DNA of 64,000 bases from Symbiodinium kawagutii (taxonomy: Eukaryota > Sar > Dinophyceae > Suessiales > Symbiodiniaceae): assembly GCA_009767595.1 (NCBI GenBank), contig VSDK01012799.1, positions 97,054-161,053 on the forward strand, read 5' to 3'. The notes beneath the pieces were generated by a model. It was not told the origin of the DNA, did no database searches, and worked only from the letters and a program-made list of their open reading frames with translations. Positions 34,203-44,640 of this stretch are shown piece by piece; the first letter of the stretch is position 1; each line of letters opens with the position of its first letter. Position numbers and translations under genes: made by a program.

Positions 34203-34210
34203 TCTCTCTC
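34168..34210. repeat. (TC)n microsatellite
   Basis: TC units interrupted by TG. Confidence 0.95.
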
Positions 34211-34475
34211 GCATGCCCTGCAAATCAGATCTGGTTCCACTGGGTGCTGCGCGTGCCGCAGATTGTATCGTTTGTGAGCTCAATCCCAGCATTTCTCCTG
34301 GCACTGTCAGGGTGACAATACGCACTGTAGTGCTCAACAATAACACATTCAAAAACAACAGTAGCAATTGATATAAGAATCAACCAAGATTGTGGTTTAC
34401 CCGTTTACCAGCGGCACTTCCGAGCATCAAAATAATATGGCACGTCCCACCCGCCAATGTTGAAGCATTGGCGTG

Positions 34476-34577
34476 TCATCCCATGCCACCACAGGACGCT
34501 AGGATCAAGGCAAGGACATGGAAGGTAATGGCAAGCAGTCCCAGAAGCCATGGCAGGCCCGACAGCCGGTACGACAT
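34476..34577 (-). CDS. short membrane-segment frame
   Basis: A 33-codon frame starting MSYRLSG and continuing LPWLLGLLAITFHVLALILA, then SCGGMG and stop. It is a clear single hydrophobic helix, too short to be a normal gene. It may be the end of a minus-strand gene or a signal-anchor exon. Confidence 0.28.
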   Translation of the reverse strand: MSYRLSGLPWLLGLLAITFHVLALILASCGGMG

Positions 34578-35126
34578 GCAAGGCTTCAAACATTGCGGTC
34601 ACAAAATCAGGGGCCTCGAATTGTCAGTTGAAAAGTCAATTTAAGTCTGCTTATGTTCCTTGTGTCTATCATGACTAGCATCTTTGTCAGAAACCAAGCT
34701 GCCTGACTAGGAGGCCCGACATCAAACAAATTATGCATGGTAGTTACATTTTATGGACCACAATTTCATCACTGAATCACTAAATCATCAATTTTAGGTT
34801 GGTGACTCAGTGATTCCGCAACAGTCAAGCGCCCTCTTGTGCATTTCCTAATCCAATTCCTACCTCATGACCACCAGATGTGTTGACCGTTGACCAGAAA
34901 GGTTTATGGTCATAAATATATAGCTATGAATCAGGGGCCCCTGTACCCCTCGTGGACATCCCGTAAATGACCAAACTAGTCTTTGTTGGGATGCTCATCT
35001 ACCCACTGCTTAGGCGATTTAATATTTAGATACTGTATATCTAATATTGACCCATATGCAAATTGTGCAGTTTGCGGGACCACCTGCAGCCACCTCAAAC
35101 ATGGCGGGCCAACAGAGAAGACAGAC

Positions 35127-35182
35127 CTGCAAGGGCCTTGGCCACCGACCCGATGAGTGGTTCCGCTGCATTTAGGCGTGCT
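35127..35182 (-). CDS. possible exon
   Basis: A 56-bp patch between CATCCAG and GCAG|GTCTGT, reading ARLNAAEPLIGSVAKALA; 1 in, 1 out. It is helical in character. It may belong to the 36.3-37.7 kb gene, but the link is not shown. Confidence 0.33.
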
Positions 35183-36308
35183 CTGGATGGTTGGTACTGA
35201 TCTCACAAGAAGGTCGGCATAATCATATAAGTTAATAGCTCGAAATCATGATTGGGGTCCCTGTTGCATTGGCTAATTTGGTTGAACATGATTGGGATTG
35301 CCAAAGTCGATTCTGATAATGTCACCTAATCCCCATGGAACCGAATTCCCCCTGAGCCTGCAAGACATTGCACAAATGCAATGGAAACAAGTGGCTAACA
35401 GGAGGAACTGTTGGACACTCGCATTGATACGCTATCATTGGAGTCTGCCGGAGCCGGAACTACAACTTGACTATTCATCTTCAATGCCGGGCGGTATTTG
35501 AGGTTACAACCATAGTGGTTCCACCCAACCACCCTCCAAAATGCAAATTCATAATAGGGAAACCACCAATTGTAGTGGTACACATGGGTACACCATTTAT
35601 GGACGAACCCATTTGATTGTGCTACAAAAAGAATCTGCCAAACCACTTCAAAGCGGCGCGTAGTCTTGCATTTATCCTTTGATTGTTGCTCAGTGCATCC
35701 TTTGAAGCATTGATGTAGATTTGTATTCTGATGCCAGTCACTGCAAGATGCGATCGTCATTCTAAATATTGGCAACCTGAAAACGACACCAGCTGCGGGG
35801 ACAAAGTGCCCTTGGAGATTCATTTCCGAGCAGCATCAGTGATCCACGAAATGCCTAATCTCTCGCTGATAGTCATTGTGTTGATATCACCAGGGCATAG
35901 ATAATACAAGTAACACACCTAGTGCACTCTGACCAAGAAGTGGAGAAAATCCACCACTGAAATCGCTGGTTTCCCTTCGCGACTGACGGACCGGTGCGAC
36001 ACCGAGCTATGAAACTGGACGCCACGCCGTTTTGGCGTTGCGTTGTTGGAAACAGCTGAAATTACTAATTATCCTGTTTGACCCCAGCTCAAAACAGGAG
36101 CCTCAATTTGTGAGGTCTTTTGAAGGTCGAGGCTTTTTCTTGGGTTTTGGTTTTTCATGCGACGACCGTGCATAAGTTTGGGCTCTAAAGGCCAACCAAA
36201 ATTGCATTGAAGTCTTGGTGCCAGGATATGCCAGGTCGGTTTGCCAGTGGGTATAACTCCTCCCAACCTCCCAACCATCAACGGACCACGGGGGGTCGTC
36301 CGCCTCAC

Positions 36309-37742
36309 CGTCGAGACGCCTGGTGCCACTGCCGAGCTAAAGCGCAGCTGCCTGGCACTGAGCAGTGGCACCGGTGGCAGCAGGTCCCACATGACCTGGG
36401 AACCCAGCCTGGGAGACTGACCTTGAAGTTGAAATCACCCCGTTTTGAACAGGTAAACCTTGGCAGTTGTTAGGTAAAGATGCTTGAAATGGTGGATTTA
36501 GGTTTATGTACCAGAGAGGAATACGCCTTGAGTTCATTCATCCCATTATCTGTAGACATCTATGACATGTGGTTAGAGGCAGTAGGTCAATAAGTCCAAG
36601 CATTCAGCCAGACCTTTGGTTTCACTATGTTTCACTGCCGTTTGTGGTCAATTTGTTCTGGGAGAAACATGATGGGTCGGACCTTGAAAAGTCCTCCGGC
36701 TTCGATCATGGTGACGACCTGGGGCACCTGGTACGCTTTCCTCTGCCCATGGTGAGGGCTTCCCTGCAACGATCATAGCGTGGGGATGGAGGGATGCCGC
36801 CACTTTATTGTCGGGGCATTAGCACTGTTGGTGCTGTTCCCCGAAAATGAACCAACAACTATACAAGCATTACTTTATGGGTATATATCCTGGCACACAG
36901 CCATACATTCGGTATCTTGTTTCACTCTTTCTGACAGCACCATAGTCGCCACATGTCTGTCCATGGCTCCACGCCCAACAGCCCGGCCTGCAGTGATCGT
37001 GGCGAAGCTCTGATCGTTGCCCAACTTTGGACTCTCTGCGAGGAGTAGCCCCTGCTCCCACTGCATGCCTTGGCAGTCCCACGGCACCACCGTGTACCAC
37101 CTATGTCCTTGGTTATCTAATTAGGTTGATAAATTGTCAATTGGTGGGCAATATTACAATGTCTGGGTGACATGATCACAATGTGAGGCCCCGAAATTGA
37201 GGAAACATTTCCTACCCTTTCGTGAGGGCACTCCTGGTGGTTCCTGGCCTGGCTCCTCCTTTAAAGGACTAGGGCAGGATACCCCTGGCTGCCTCGCTGC
37301 CAACCACCATGGCTGGCCCGGACACAGGCGCAGCTTCCTGCGCGGGTCCTGTAGAAACCGAACCACTGGAGAAGTTAGGAAAACACTGGTGGGTAATAAC
37401 TTAACACAGTGTACTGGTGGTAATACTCCTATATATATATAGTAACCACTGGTGGGTATAACATAGTTTTTACCAGGACAATATAGGAGTAGGTATACTC
37501 TATATGAATAAATATATATTTATATAATTATATTTATATATTTATATATTTATATATTTATATATAAATCGAGTACAGTAGTGATAACACTACCCTGCAC
37601 AAGAACACTCCAAATGTGCTTTTTGTGAACCATGGTTTGAACGAGACAACCAGGCTGCTTGGCATCCCAAGGCCCCGGCTCAGTCTGAAGCATTGAATCA
37701 ACATGGCCCCAGGCCCATCGTCCGGTGGTGCGTATTCCATGC
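36309..37742 (-). CDS. four-exon split gene, unknown family
   Basis: Four minus-strand exons join in phase. 37601-37742 (2 in, 2 out) contains MEYAPPDDGPGAMLIQCFRL and SSLVVSFKPWFTKSTFGVF. 36899-37100 (1 in, 0 out) contains WYTVVPWDCQGMQWEQGLLL and GRAVGRGAMDRHVATMVLSE. 36683-36718 (0/0) reads VVTMIEAGGLFK. 36309-36395 (0/0) reads VMWDLLPPVPLLSARQLRFS then SAVAPGVST, ending at ACG|GTGAGG. The product looks soluble and helical. No domain is recognised. The plus strand of 36,780-37,013 is also open, so strand is probable rather than certain. Confidence 0.47.
36683..36718 (-). CDS. 36-bp micro-exon of the 36.3-37.7 kb candidate gene
   Basis: Exactly twelve codons, VVTMIEAGGLFK, between CCCCAG and AAG|GTCCGA, phase 0/0. 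Too short to stand alone; supported by the phases on either side. Confidence 0.4.
36899..37100 (-). CDS. exon of the 36.3-37.7 kb candidate gene
   Basis: Follows GGACATAG. The 67 codons from WYTVVPWDCQGMQWEQG to KQDTECMA look coding. A GT donor follows ATGGCT. An alternative frame here is Cys-rich (HCRPGCWAWSHGQTCGDYG). Confidence 0.45.
37237..37311. repeat. family F repeat
   Basis: GGCTCCTCCTTTAAAGGACT, GGATACCCCTGGCTGCC, then GCCAACCACC. Confidence 0.6.
37500..37566. repeat. TATATTTATATA repeat
   Basis: AT-only tandem tract next to the 37.6 kb candidate exon. Confidence 0.85.
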
Positions 37743-37793
37743 CTGGCCATGAGCAGTTCATCACTCATCAGCAAGTGACTGTAAAGCCACTAG

Positions 37794-37893
37794 GTGGTTT
37801 CTCAAAATAGGGGGACCCCAACAAATGGTTGGTTTATTACCATGAATGATTAATGTTGGATGATTTGGGAGGTCCCCTATTTTGAGAAACCAG
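37794..37893. mobile_element. family A element, best preserved, GT...AG ended
   Basis: 100 bp from GTGGTTTCTCAAAATAGGGG to CCCCTATTTTGAGAAACCAG, flanked by CACTAG at 37788-37793 and 37894-37899. The element itself begins GT and ends AG. Confidence 0.85.
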
Positions 37894-38011
37894 CACTAGT
37901 CAATCTTCAGCAATTCTATTCATGTTTATCTTTCAACATGGATCCATCAGGAACATTCACTGTTGTAACGTTGGTCCATTCTTCAGTTATACAATCTTGA
38001 TCATGGCGATA

Positions 38012-38111
38012 TGGTGGTTTCTAAAAATAGGAAGCCCAAAAAATGGCTGGTTTATTACTACAAATGTTCAAAAGGATAATTTGGCGGTACCCCTGCTGTG
38101 AGAAACCACCA
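38012..38111. mobile_element. family A element
   Basis: TGGTGGTTTCTAAAAATAGG to GCTGTGAGAAACCACCA. Confidence 0.7.
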
Positions 38112-38253
38112 TGTAACATTGATTGATCATGAGTGCTTAGCTATAGCAAACATGATAATATGGACCTCGATATGGAACTCCTTAGCTATCATGGATTGCC
38201 CCTTATGGTGGATACACCATGTCATTATTGACATAACATTGATCTGACACCAT

Positions 38254-38296
38254 GAGATACCCCTGGCTCCTTGGCTCCCTACCAACCACCAGCTAG
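38254..38296. repeat. family F repeat, fragment
   Basis: GAGATACCCCTGGCTCCTTG to CCTACCAACCACCAGCTAG. A further piece (CTCCCCCTTTAAAATCCTTT) lies at ~15,300. Confidence 0.55.
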
Positions 38297-38466
38297 ATTG
38301 ATTAAACATCATCCACCTAGAACCAGTGATTAATCAACAACCACGCCTCGCCGCCATAGAGCACCCATCAAAGCCTCAGTCTGCTTGCTTCAACCGGCAT
38401 GGCTGAGCCATACATGTGGCATGTTAAAAAAGTTAAAAACAATGACACCAATCATGGAGGACATAT

Positions 38467-38530
38467 AGGGTTCTCTTAAAACAGGGAACCAGCATTGGAT
38501 GATTGGGCGACCCCTATTTTGAGAAACTAC
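38467..38530. mobile_element. family A element, internally deleted (64 bp)
   Basis: GGGTTCTCTTAAAACAGGG to CCTATTTTGAGAAACTAC, flanked by CATAT. Confidence 0.68.
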
Positions 38531-39359
38531 CATATCCAGGAAACAATCGGGAATATTTGTGATCAATGGTGAATGACACTTACCAATGATTGATATGGGT
38601 GGTTCATGATGAAATGTCATTTGCTGTAATTACTATTTGTAATAGCTGTTTCTGGTGTTTACTAGTGGATCTAATGGTTAATTACCAGCTATGTATCATG
38701 AGGAGAATGGCTGCTAGACTGGTCATGACAACACTTGTTCAGAGCTAATATGGATTAAACGACGATTCTGAATGGTGAAACACAATGTCAAGCATCGGTA
38801 AACTTCCTACTGATTAGATAATTTCTGCAATGATAATTCATTGTCGGCAATCAGTTGATGAATTGTAAGGGGCTACATAATAAGTACCACTGACCAACAG
38901 CCACTGGGGAATCACAAATGACGCAATAGTCTCAAAAACTGATATACTGGTTGATGGTTTCACCCGCCCTGAAAAATGCAGCATCAATAAACCAATCATC
39001 CCAGTCAGTCCTTGGGGATAACACACATGTGTATCTATAACCACCAGCCAGTTTGCGAGAGTTTATGGTTGGATTAAGCTCTATTTGATCAATCATCCGT
39101 GAAAATATTTGGCTGATCCAACCAGTATGAACCACCCGCCAGTATAACTATCTGGTTGTGAGTCGAAACCTAGTGCCCCAGCTGTTCACATAAATAAGCG
39201 AATTACAGAGTCTTTGTTGGGATGTGCTTGCCAAATCCATGGCTTTAGGATGGTTGGTATCAACCCAGCTCGCCACTCGGTAGCATCAGCTGGTCCAGTG
39301 AAACTGGGTCACCATGACTGCAGAGATTGGCACCGTTGTTGGTGCTGGGTTTCCGATTC

Positions 39360-39525
39360 CTATTTCCTATAGGAACCACAGTACAAATTATCATAGGTTG
39401 GTGCCAAATTCCTATGGGACTATGTTCTGGTTACCCTACCCAGGAACGTACCGGTTGATGCCAAATTCAAAGAGTACCAAATTATCATAGGTTGGTGCTA
39501 AATTCCTGTGGAACCACAGTACCAT
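39360..39525. repeat. diverged ~104-bp direct repeat
   Basis: AAATTATCATAGGTTGGTGC then NAAATTCCT occurs at 39,386 and 39,479, with GGAACCACAGTAC at both outer edges. Confidence 0.7.
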
Positions 39526-39567
39526 ATTTTCGGATGCCTTCACGCTACATCCACCGCTTGGTTTCAC

Positions 39568-39654
39568 CCGAGGTGCTCGGACCGCTGTGACCGATCTCCC
39601 TGTGGCCCACACAATGGCCAGGTACCAGCGGGAGATCTTCAAAGTACCCAGGAC
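39568..39654 (-). CDS. possible exon
   Basis: 29 codons between CACTGCCAG and CGG|GTGAAA, phase 0/0: VLGTLKISRWYLAIVWATGR, then SVTAVRAPR. May be upstream of the 36.3-37.7 kb gene. Confidence 0.35.
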
Positions 39655-39699
39655 CTGGCAGTGGTAATGGGGCACGGCATCAACCAATGGTTACATGTA

Positions 39700-40030
39700 G
39701 TTTTATCATGGCTTTATAGTGGTTTTATAGTGGTTTTATAATGGTTTTATAATGGTTATTATTCATAATAGTCTTTTAATGGTTCACATAACCGTAGTTT
39801 ATAGCGGTTGTAAATTTTACAGAGGCTGTAAAGTCTACAGTGGATATATACCACGATGGTTCATCAATGGTTATAAAGTTTACAATGGTTATATACAGTT
39901 TTATAGTGGTTATAGGGGTTTGGGTGGTTTACTACCAGAAATCACAAATTAATGGTAATAATGGCTATTAGTTCTTGAATGGTCGTATCGTTTGCAATGG
40001 TTATCTACAGTTTTATACATATATAGTTTT
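39700..40030. repeat. TGGTTTTATAGTGG-rich degenerate tandem tract
   Basis: Repeated TGGTTTATA/TGGTTATAAAGTTTACA units. No coding signal. Confidence 0.7.
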
Positions 40031-40174
40031 ATAATAGTGATCAGATGGTTGACGATGATTCTATATATACAGCTCATGTAGCTAATATGGTTAAAAATGG
40101 TGCCAAAATGAAGGGGTTTCTTCACAAAGGAGGACCCTGTTTATTTCTATCAATGACTAAGAAAGAATGATTTA

Positions 40175-40280
40175 GGGTGCCAAGCGACAGGGTAACCAAT
40201 GGGCCCCACCAAAAAAAGATCATTTTACTAGGAAACCATTGTTTGACTGGGGGTACCACTATATAATTTTGGCACATACC
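40175..40280. mobile_element. family D element
   Basis: GGGTGCCAAGCGACAGGGTA to TATAATTTTGGCACATACC. Shares the core CATTTTACTAGGAAA with the other two copies. Confidence 0.72.
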
Positions 40281-40582
40281 AATACCAATGCAAGTTATAA
40301 TAGTGACCGTATGGTTGACTATTATTATTGTTAAATACATATATGCATACAACTTTACAACTTTTCTAGCCAATATGGTTGACAATTGTTGTTTTACTCT
40401 ATAATTCTATGATGACGCTCGATAACCAGCAAAACTGGGGATATACCAGTTACATGGTTATGGGTCAATACTAGCCATCACTCATGGGGGATAATCACCA
40501 ACAAGAATGACCCTCAGCCATATCATTGCAATAGCGGATCTGTTTGCAAGCTATCACTAGAACATTGAATCATTTACTGATA

Positions 40583-40697
40583 TGGCTGTGGGTCAAAACC
40601 CCGTACCCCTGGTTCCACCATCATTAACCATTGTTTTCCTTATTATTATTGGTGGTTATCCCCCATTAGTTGGTTGATTAATATTGACCCATAGCCA
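40583..40697. mobile_element. family B element
   Basis: TGGCTGTGGGTCAAAACCCC to TTAATATTGACCCATAGCCA, 115 bp. Confidence 0.82.
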
Positions 40698-40840
40698 TGT
40701 CTTAGTGATCAGATTTTAATCTCATCAGCTCTTTGCTTCCTCCTCTCACGAGTTCCAAGCTGCCATGTTCAGAAATCGGATCCAGTCAAGTGAGCAAGGA
40801 CTTGGGGCTGCGGAGACATGATCGGATCAAGAATTGGTCG

Positions 40841-40973
40841 ATTAATGGCTACCCAGGATTAATAAACCCCTGGTTGATAAACTAGGGGGTTCCCATTTTA
40901 ATGGAAAACCAAGGCTTTTAGTGGATACCCCCAATTAATAAACCTAGGGTTTATTAATCCTGGGTAGCCATTA
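40841..40973. mobile_element. family E element with perfect ~27-bp inverted ends
   Basis: TAATGGCTACCCAGGATTAA plus TAAACCC at the left is matched by its exact reverse complement at the right. 133 bp. Confidence 0.85.
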
Positions 40974-41594
40974 GCCTAAGATTGACAATTGTTGATCTAT
41001 TCTTAGGCAATTTTTCATCAAGAACTTGACCTGCAAGCACAGCTTGGCATGAGAGAGTTTAGCTACTTTTTTTTGCAGGGTGTCCACCCCGAGAAATGTG
41101 CTGACGACAACAACGACATCACTTCGTCAGAGCCTAACAAGATCCCATCACAGGATCTGATCGAGGGTGACTTGCAGCCACAAATGGTTGTGAATCAGTG
41201 ATAACAACTATGTGTGGCTACAAAACCCATGATGATGGTGATCATTATCAGTTATAACCCCTGACTTGAAGATAATGATTGGTTAGTACTAATCCCTGAT
41301 GTTTACGAAAGGTCGATAATGGTTAGTAATATGGTTGATAGTGGTTACAGTTGTGATGGTTGCTATAAAATGGCAGATGTTTGGAAACATCTATTTTGAA
41401 GTGAAGCTAGCCCCTGTGGTATTCTCATGCAAAAGTCGCAACACAAAAATTGCCGCGCTCTTTCGAATGTTTCGACAGACTTCTCTAGCTGCTGAGACTG
41501 CTTTCCTTGTGACTGGTGTGGTTGAAAATCATTCCTTGACTTTGGTGAAAACATACAAGTGGCTCCCTCCCATACACGAGCCTTGACCAAAAAA

Positions 41595-41789
41595 TTAATA
41601 CTTAGGACTGTTGAATGCTTCCAAACGGTCCCATACGGCAACGTCGGATCCCCTGCAAGCATACCATAACCAGTGGAAGATTTCGCTTTGCGTGGGGTCC
41701 AGTACCCTCCAGCCATCCTTAAAAATAGCCAAATTCTTCACTTTTTGAAGGGGATGCATGGGTTTGAAGGGTACGCCATTCATGGACAA
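41595..41789 (-). CDS. coding-like patch, frame uncertain
   Basis: Frame 1 reads MSMNGVPFKPMHPLQKVKNL, then AIFKDGWRVLDPTQSEIFHW and LWYACRGSDVAVWDRLEAFN, and ends with a stop. Overlapping it from the acceptor at about 41,810, a second frame reads LRSMREFVHEWRTLQTHASP. One is probably real. No family is recognised. Confidence 0.28.
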   Translation of the reverse strand: MSMNGVPFKPMHPLQKVKNLAIFKDGWRVLDPTQSEIFHWLWYACRGSDVAVWDRLEAFNSPKY

Positions 41790-42205
41790 ACTCGCGCATA
41801 CTTCTCAATCCTGAAATAGATCACATATTTTTCTCTGTATTTGATCATCCATTCTTCTCAATTCCAAACAAGATCAGCTACGTTCGGGAGCATTGATTGA
41901 CTACGGTCAATCGATCTAGCGAATTGTTTATTGCGTATTCCACGTGTAAAACAAACCAGCACAGTACGAACTGTGTAGTGGAAAGTTATGTTCATTCTAC
42001 TAAACAACCAGCAATACCTACAGAAGGACGGTGTTAGCAATATTGTGGTTATTGTAACCATCAATATTCTATGTGTAGAACTAGTTGGATGTCATAACGG
42101 ATCTCCAAAGGGGTACTCAATCAGCCAACCATTTTTCATTAGGGGGAAATCAGTTCAATGTCCAAACCACCAACTGGGCTTTGTGGTCAACAATCTTGTC
42201 TGGGT

Positions 42206-42298
42206 CTGGTTTCAACCCCTATGAAAATATTAGTCAACCAACCACCCACTTGTTAATACGGGGGAAAATAAAACATGTCAATAAACCCCCAACCAGTA
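42206..42298. mobile_element. family C element
   Basis: TGGTTTCAACCCCTATGAAA to ATAAACCCCCAACCAG. Confidence 0.6.
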
Positions 42299-42639
42299 GT
42301 TGTTCGACCATTATGGTTGTTTATTATCCCCTATGATTAGCCACTGTGAATGGTTTCAAGCCTTATACAAGCCTAGTTAATCACTATTACCCATGACAAA
42401 CCCCATTCTTACAGCCATGCTTTTAACCCTTATGTGCAACCACCAACTAGTGAACCATCCATGGCCACTTCACGACAACCATCAATCAATGTTTAATAGG
42501 GGATAAGCCTAGTTAACAACAGTAGTGATAACCATTCATAATGTCGTTAACCATAACCTTATAAAAACCCTTGGTTCTGAAGCAGTATCAGCAGTATGCA
42601 TGCTTAATCAATGTTAACCATCCGCTGCTTGTGGTTTCT

Positions 42640-42790
42640 GCGACCATGACCACGTGCCAGCGGCGACTCGGCCGCTCCGCACACGCGTGAGCTTCTTGGC
42701 ATTGCCCGGCAAGGACGAATCCCTGACCGACGGCAGAGGGATCACCAGGGCGAAGCGCACCATGGGTTTGCTTCCAAGGTGGCACCCCCA
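42640..42790 (-). CDS. GC-rich patch, possible first exon
   Basis: A local GC island in AT-rich sequence. One minus frame starts MVRFALVIPLPSVRDSSLPG at about 42,761, with a similar start to the 14.6 kb patch. Other frames are also open. Confidence 0.22.
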
Positions 42791-43196
42791 AAGGTTGGAA
42801 GTTGGTTGAGATTTACCACTTTAAGTAATATAAGTTATAGGTTGGTGATGATATAAGGTGGCACCCAAATTCTTATAACGTATAATTGGTTAAGATTTGC
42901 CATTGAACTACGCTTAGACCTGCGAAAAGTGGTCGTTGGCACAGTTAGATCTTTGCTTTGTTTGGCACCGCCTTGTCTGAATGGAGGTTTGATGGTTTAT
43001 ACTTCAGATTGTTCAACAGGCTTCACCATGATTCTCAATGAATCAACCATCATTAGAAGTTTAGGATACGAAGGAAGCGTAGAGAATGAACAAAAAGTGA
43101 CAGGAACTGTGGCTGCTGCCATGTGGGAGTCAATGTGAAGTGGTGAAATTGTACGTTAACTTCAAAGCTCTAGCACATCAAAGTGAACTAATATAT

Positions 43197-43296
43197 GGTG
43201 GTTTCTCAAAATAGGGGTACCCCCAAATCATCCACTAATAGCACTTTATAGCAATAAACCAACCATTTTTGGGGTCCCCTATTTTGAGAAACAACC
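43197..43296. mobile_element. family A element
   Basis: GGTGGTTTCTCAAAATAGGG to CCCCTATTTTGAGAAACAAC, flanked by ATATAT(G). Confidence 0.82.
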
Positions 43297-43299
43297 ATA

Positions 43300-44220
43300 T
43301 ATGCCAGAAGCTGAATCGCATCCCTCTGACGAAAGCAAAGGTCTGTTCTGGAATTGGGAGGAACCTATTCTTTCTATTTGAACACCCGCCCGTCTAACCA
43401 ACCAAGTTACATTCAACGACCATGATTACTTCTCACATTGTCTTACATGTGACAAACACAGTCATCTCCAATATTCAAGAGTAACATGGAGTAGCTGTTC
43501 TTGCTTGACAATATCTGTTGACCTAGTGTCTATGATTATTGCCATTACGATTCATATCTACGTTTATCGTCGCGTGAGCGATTTGTTACCTGTGTTTGAA
43601 CATAATACTCTTTAACACTGTTGCTGCAAATCAAATCAAATCCGGACCCGTATGTATTGTGTGTTCCTCCATGCTTCATGATGCTTCATGATGTTTTGTG
43701 TGCATTTTACTATAGTATTTCCGGCTTGGAAGCAAGACTTTCTTCCTGTCTGCTACGTCCTGGAGCTTGAACTGTCTGACTTCAACCACTTTGGAGGTAG
43801 AACATGGTGGAACTGGTTCATTTGCAGAGTCATCCTATGGTGCCGTTGCTGGCACCCCGCTTGGCACAGTCACCCTTCCAGTCATCTGCTATCTGTCGCC
43901 AACCTCAAAGCCAACCCGAAATCCACGTACTTGTAGTCACTCTTGGACACGAACTGGCTGCAAGCAAGGCCACAGCAATAGGCGGTGACATTGACAACAG
44001 GGTCTTTGACTAAGAATCGTAGGGGGACATGTCACAACAAAAGTTAGTGATCGGTGGTTTAGTTGCAGATTCGCTGCAGGATGCAACAATATTATCAACA
44101 AATAGTTACAATGATCGTCAACAAAACCCAAAAACGCTGGTTGGAGTCGCTGTCATTCTGCATGTTTATAGACTGTGATGTAGAAACCACGGCGTCGTAC
44201 TGCCATACCCCTCACCATTA
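43300..44220. other. no convincing gene
   Basis: Short open frames at 43,690-44,010 on the plus strand lack splice partners. Otherwise AT-rich. Confidence 0.4.
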
Positions 44221-44224
44221 GCGT

Positions 44225-44228
<4 letters not shown>

Positions 44229-44292
<64 letters not shown>

Positions 44293-44428
44293 CCATCACC
44301 ATCATCATCATCATCATCACCACCATCACCACCGTCACCACCAGCATCACGATCACCATCACCATCACCATCACCAGCACCATCACCATCAGCACCATCA
44401 CCATCAGCACCATCAGCATCAGCATCAG

Positions 44429-44472
<44 letters not shown>

Positions 44473-44590
44473 CCATCACCACCATCACCACCATCATCAC
44501 GATCACCATCACCATCACCATCACCATCACCATCACCATCAGCACCATCACCATCAGCACCATCACCATCACCATCAGCATCAGCATCAG

Positions 44591-44638
<48 letters not shown>
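44229..44638. repeat. compound CAT/CAC/CAG array
   Basis: Pure CAT blocks alternate with CACCATCAC and CAGCATCAG blocks. The block (CAT)n-CACCAT-GATCACCAT-CAGCAC occurs twice, showing a higher-order duplication. Open on all minus frames (poly-Met and poly-Asp), not genes. Confidence 0.97.
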
Positions 44639-44639
<1 letters not shown>

Positions 44640-44640
<1 letters not shown>

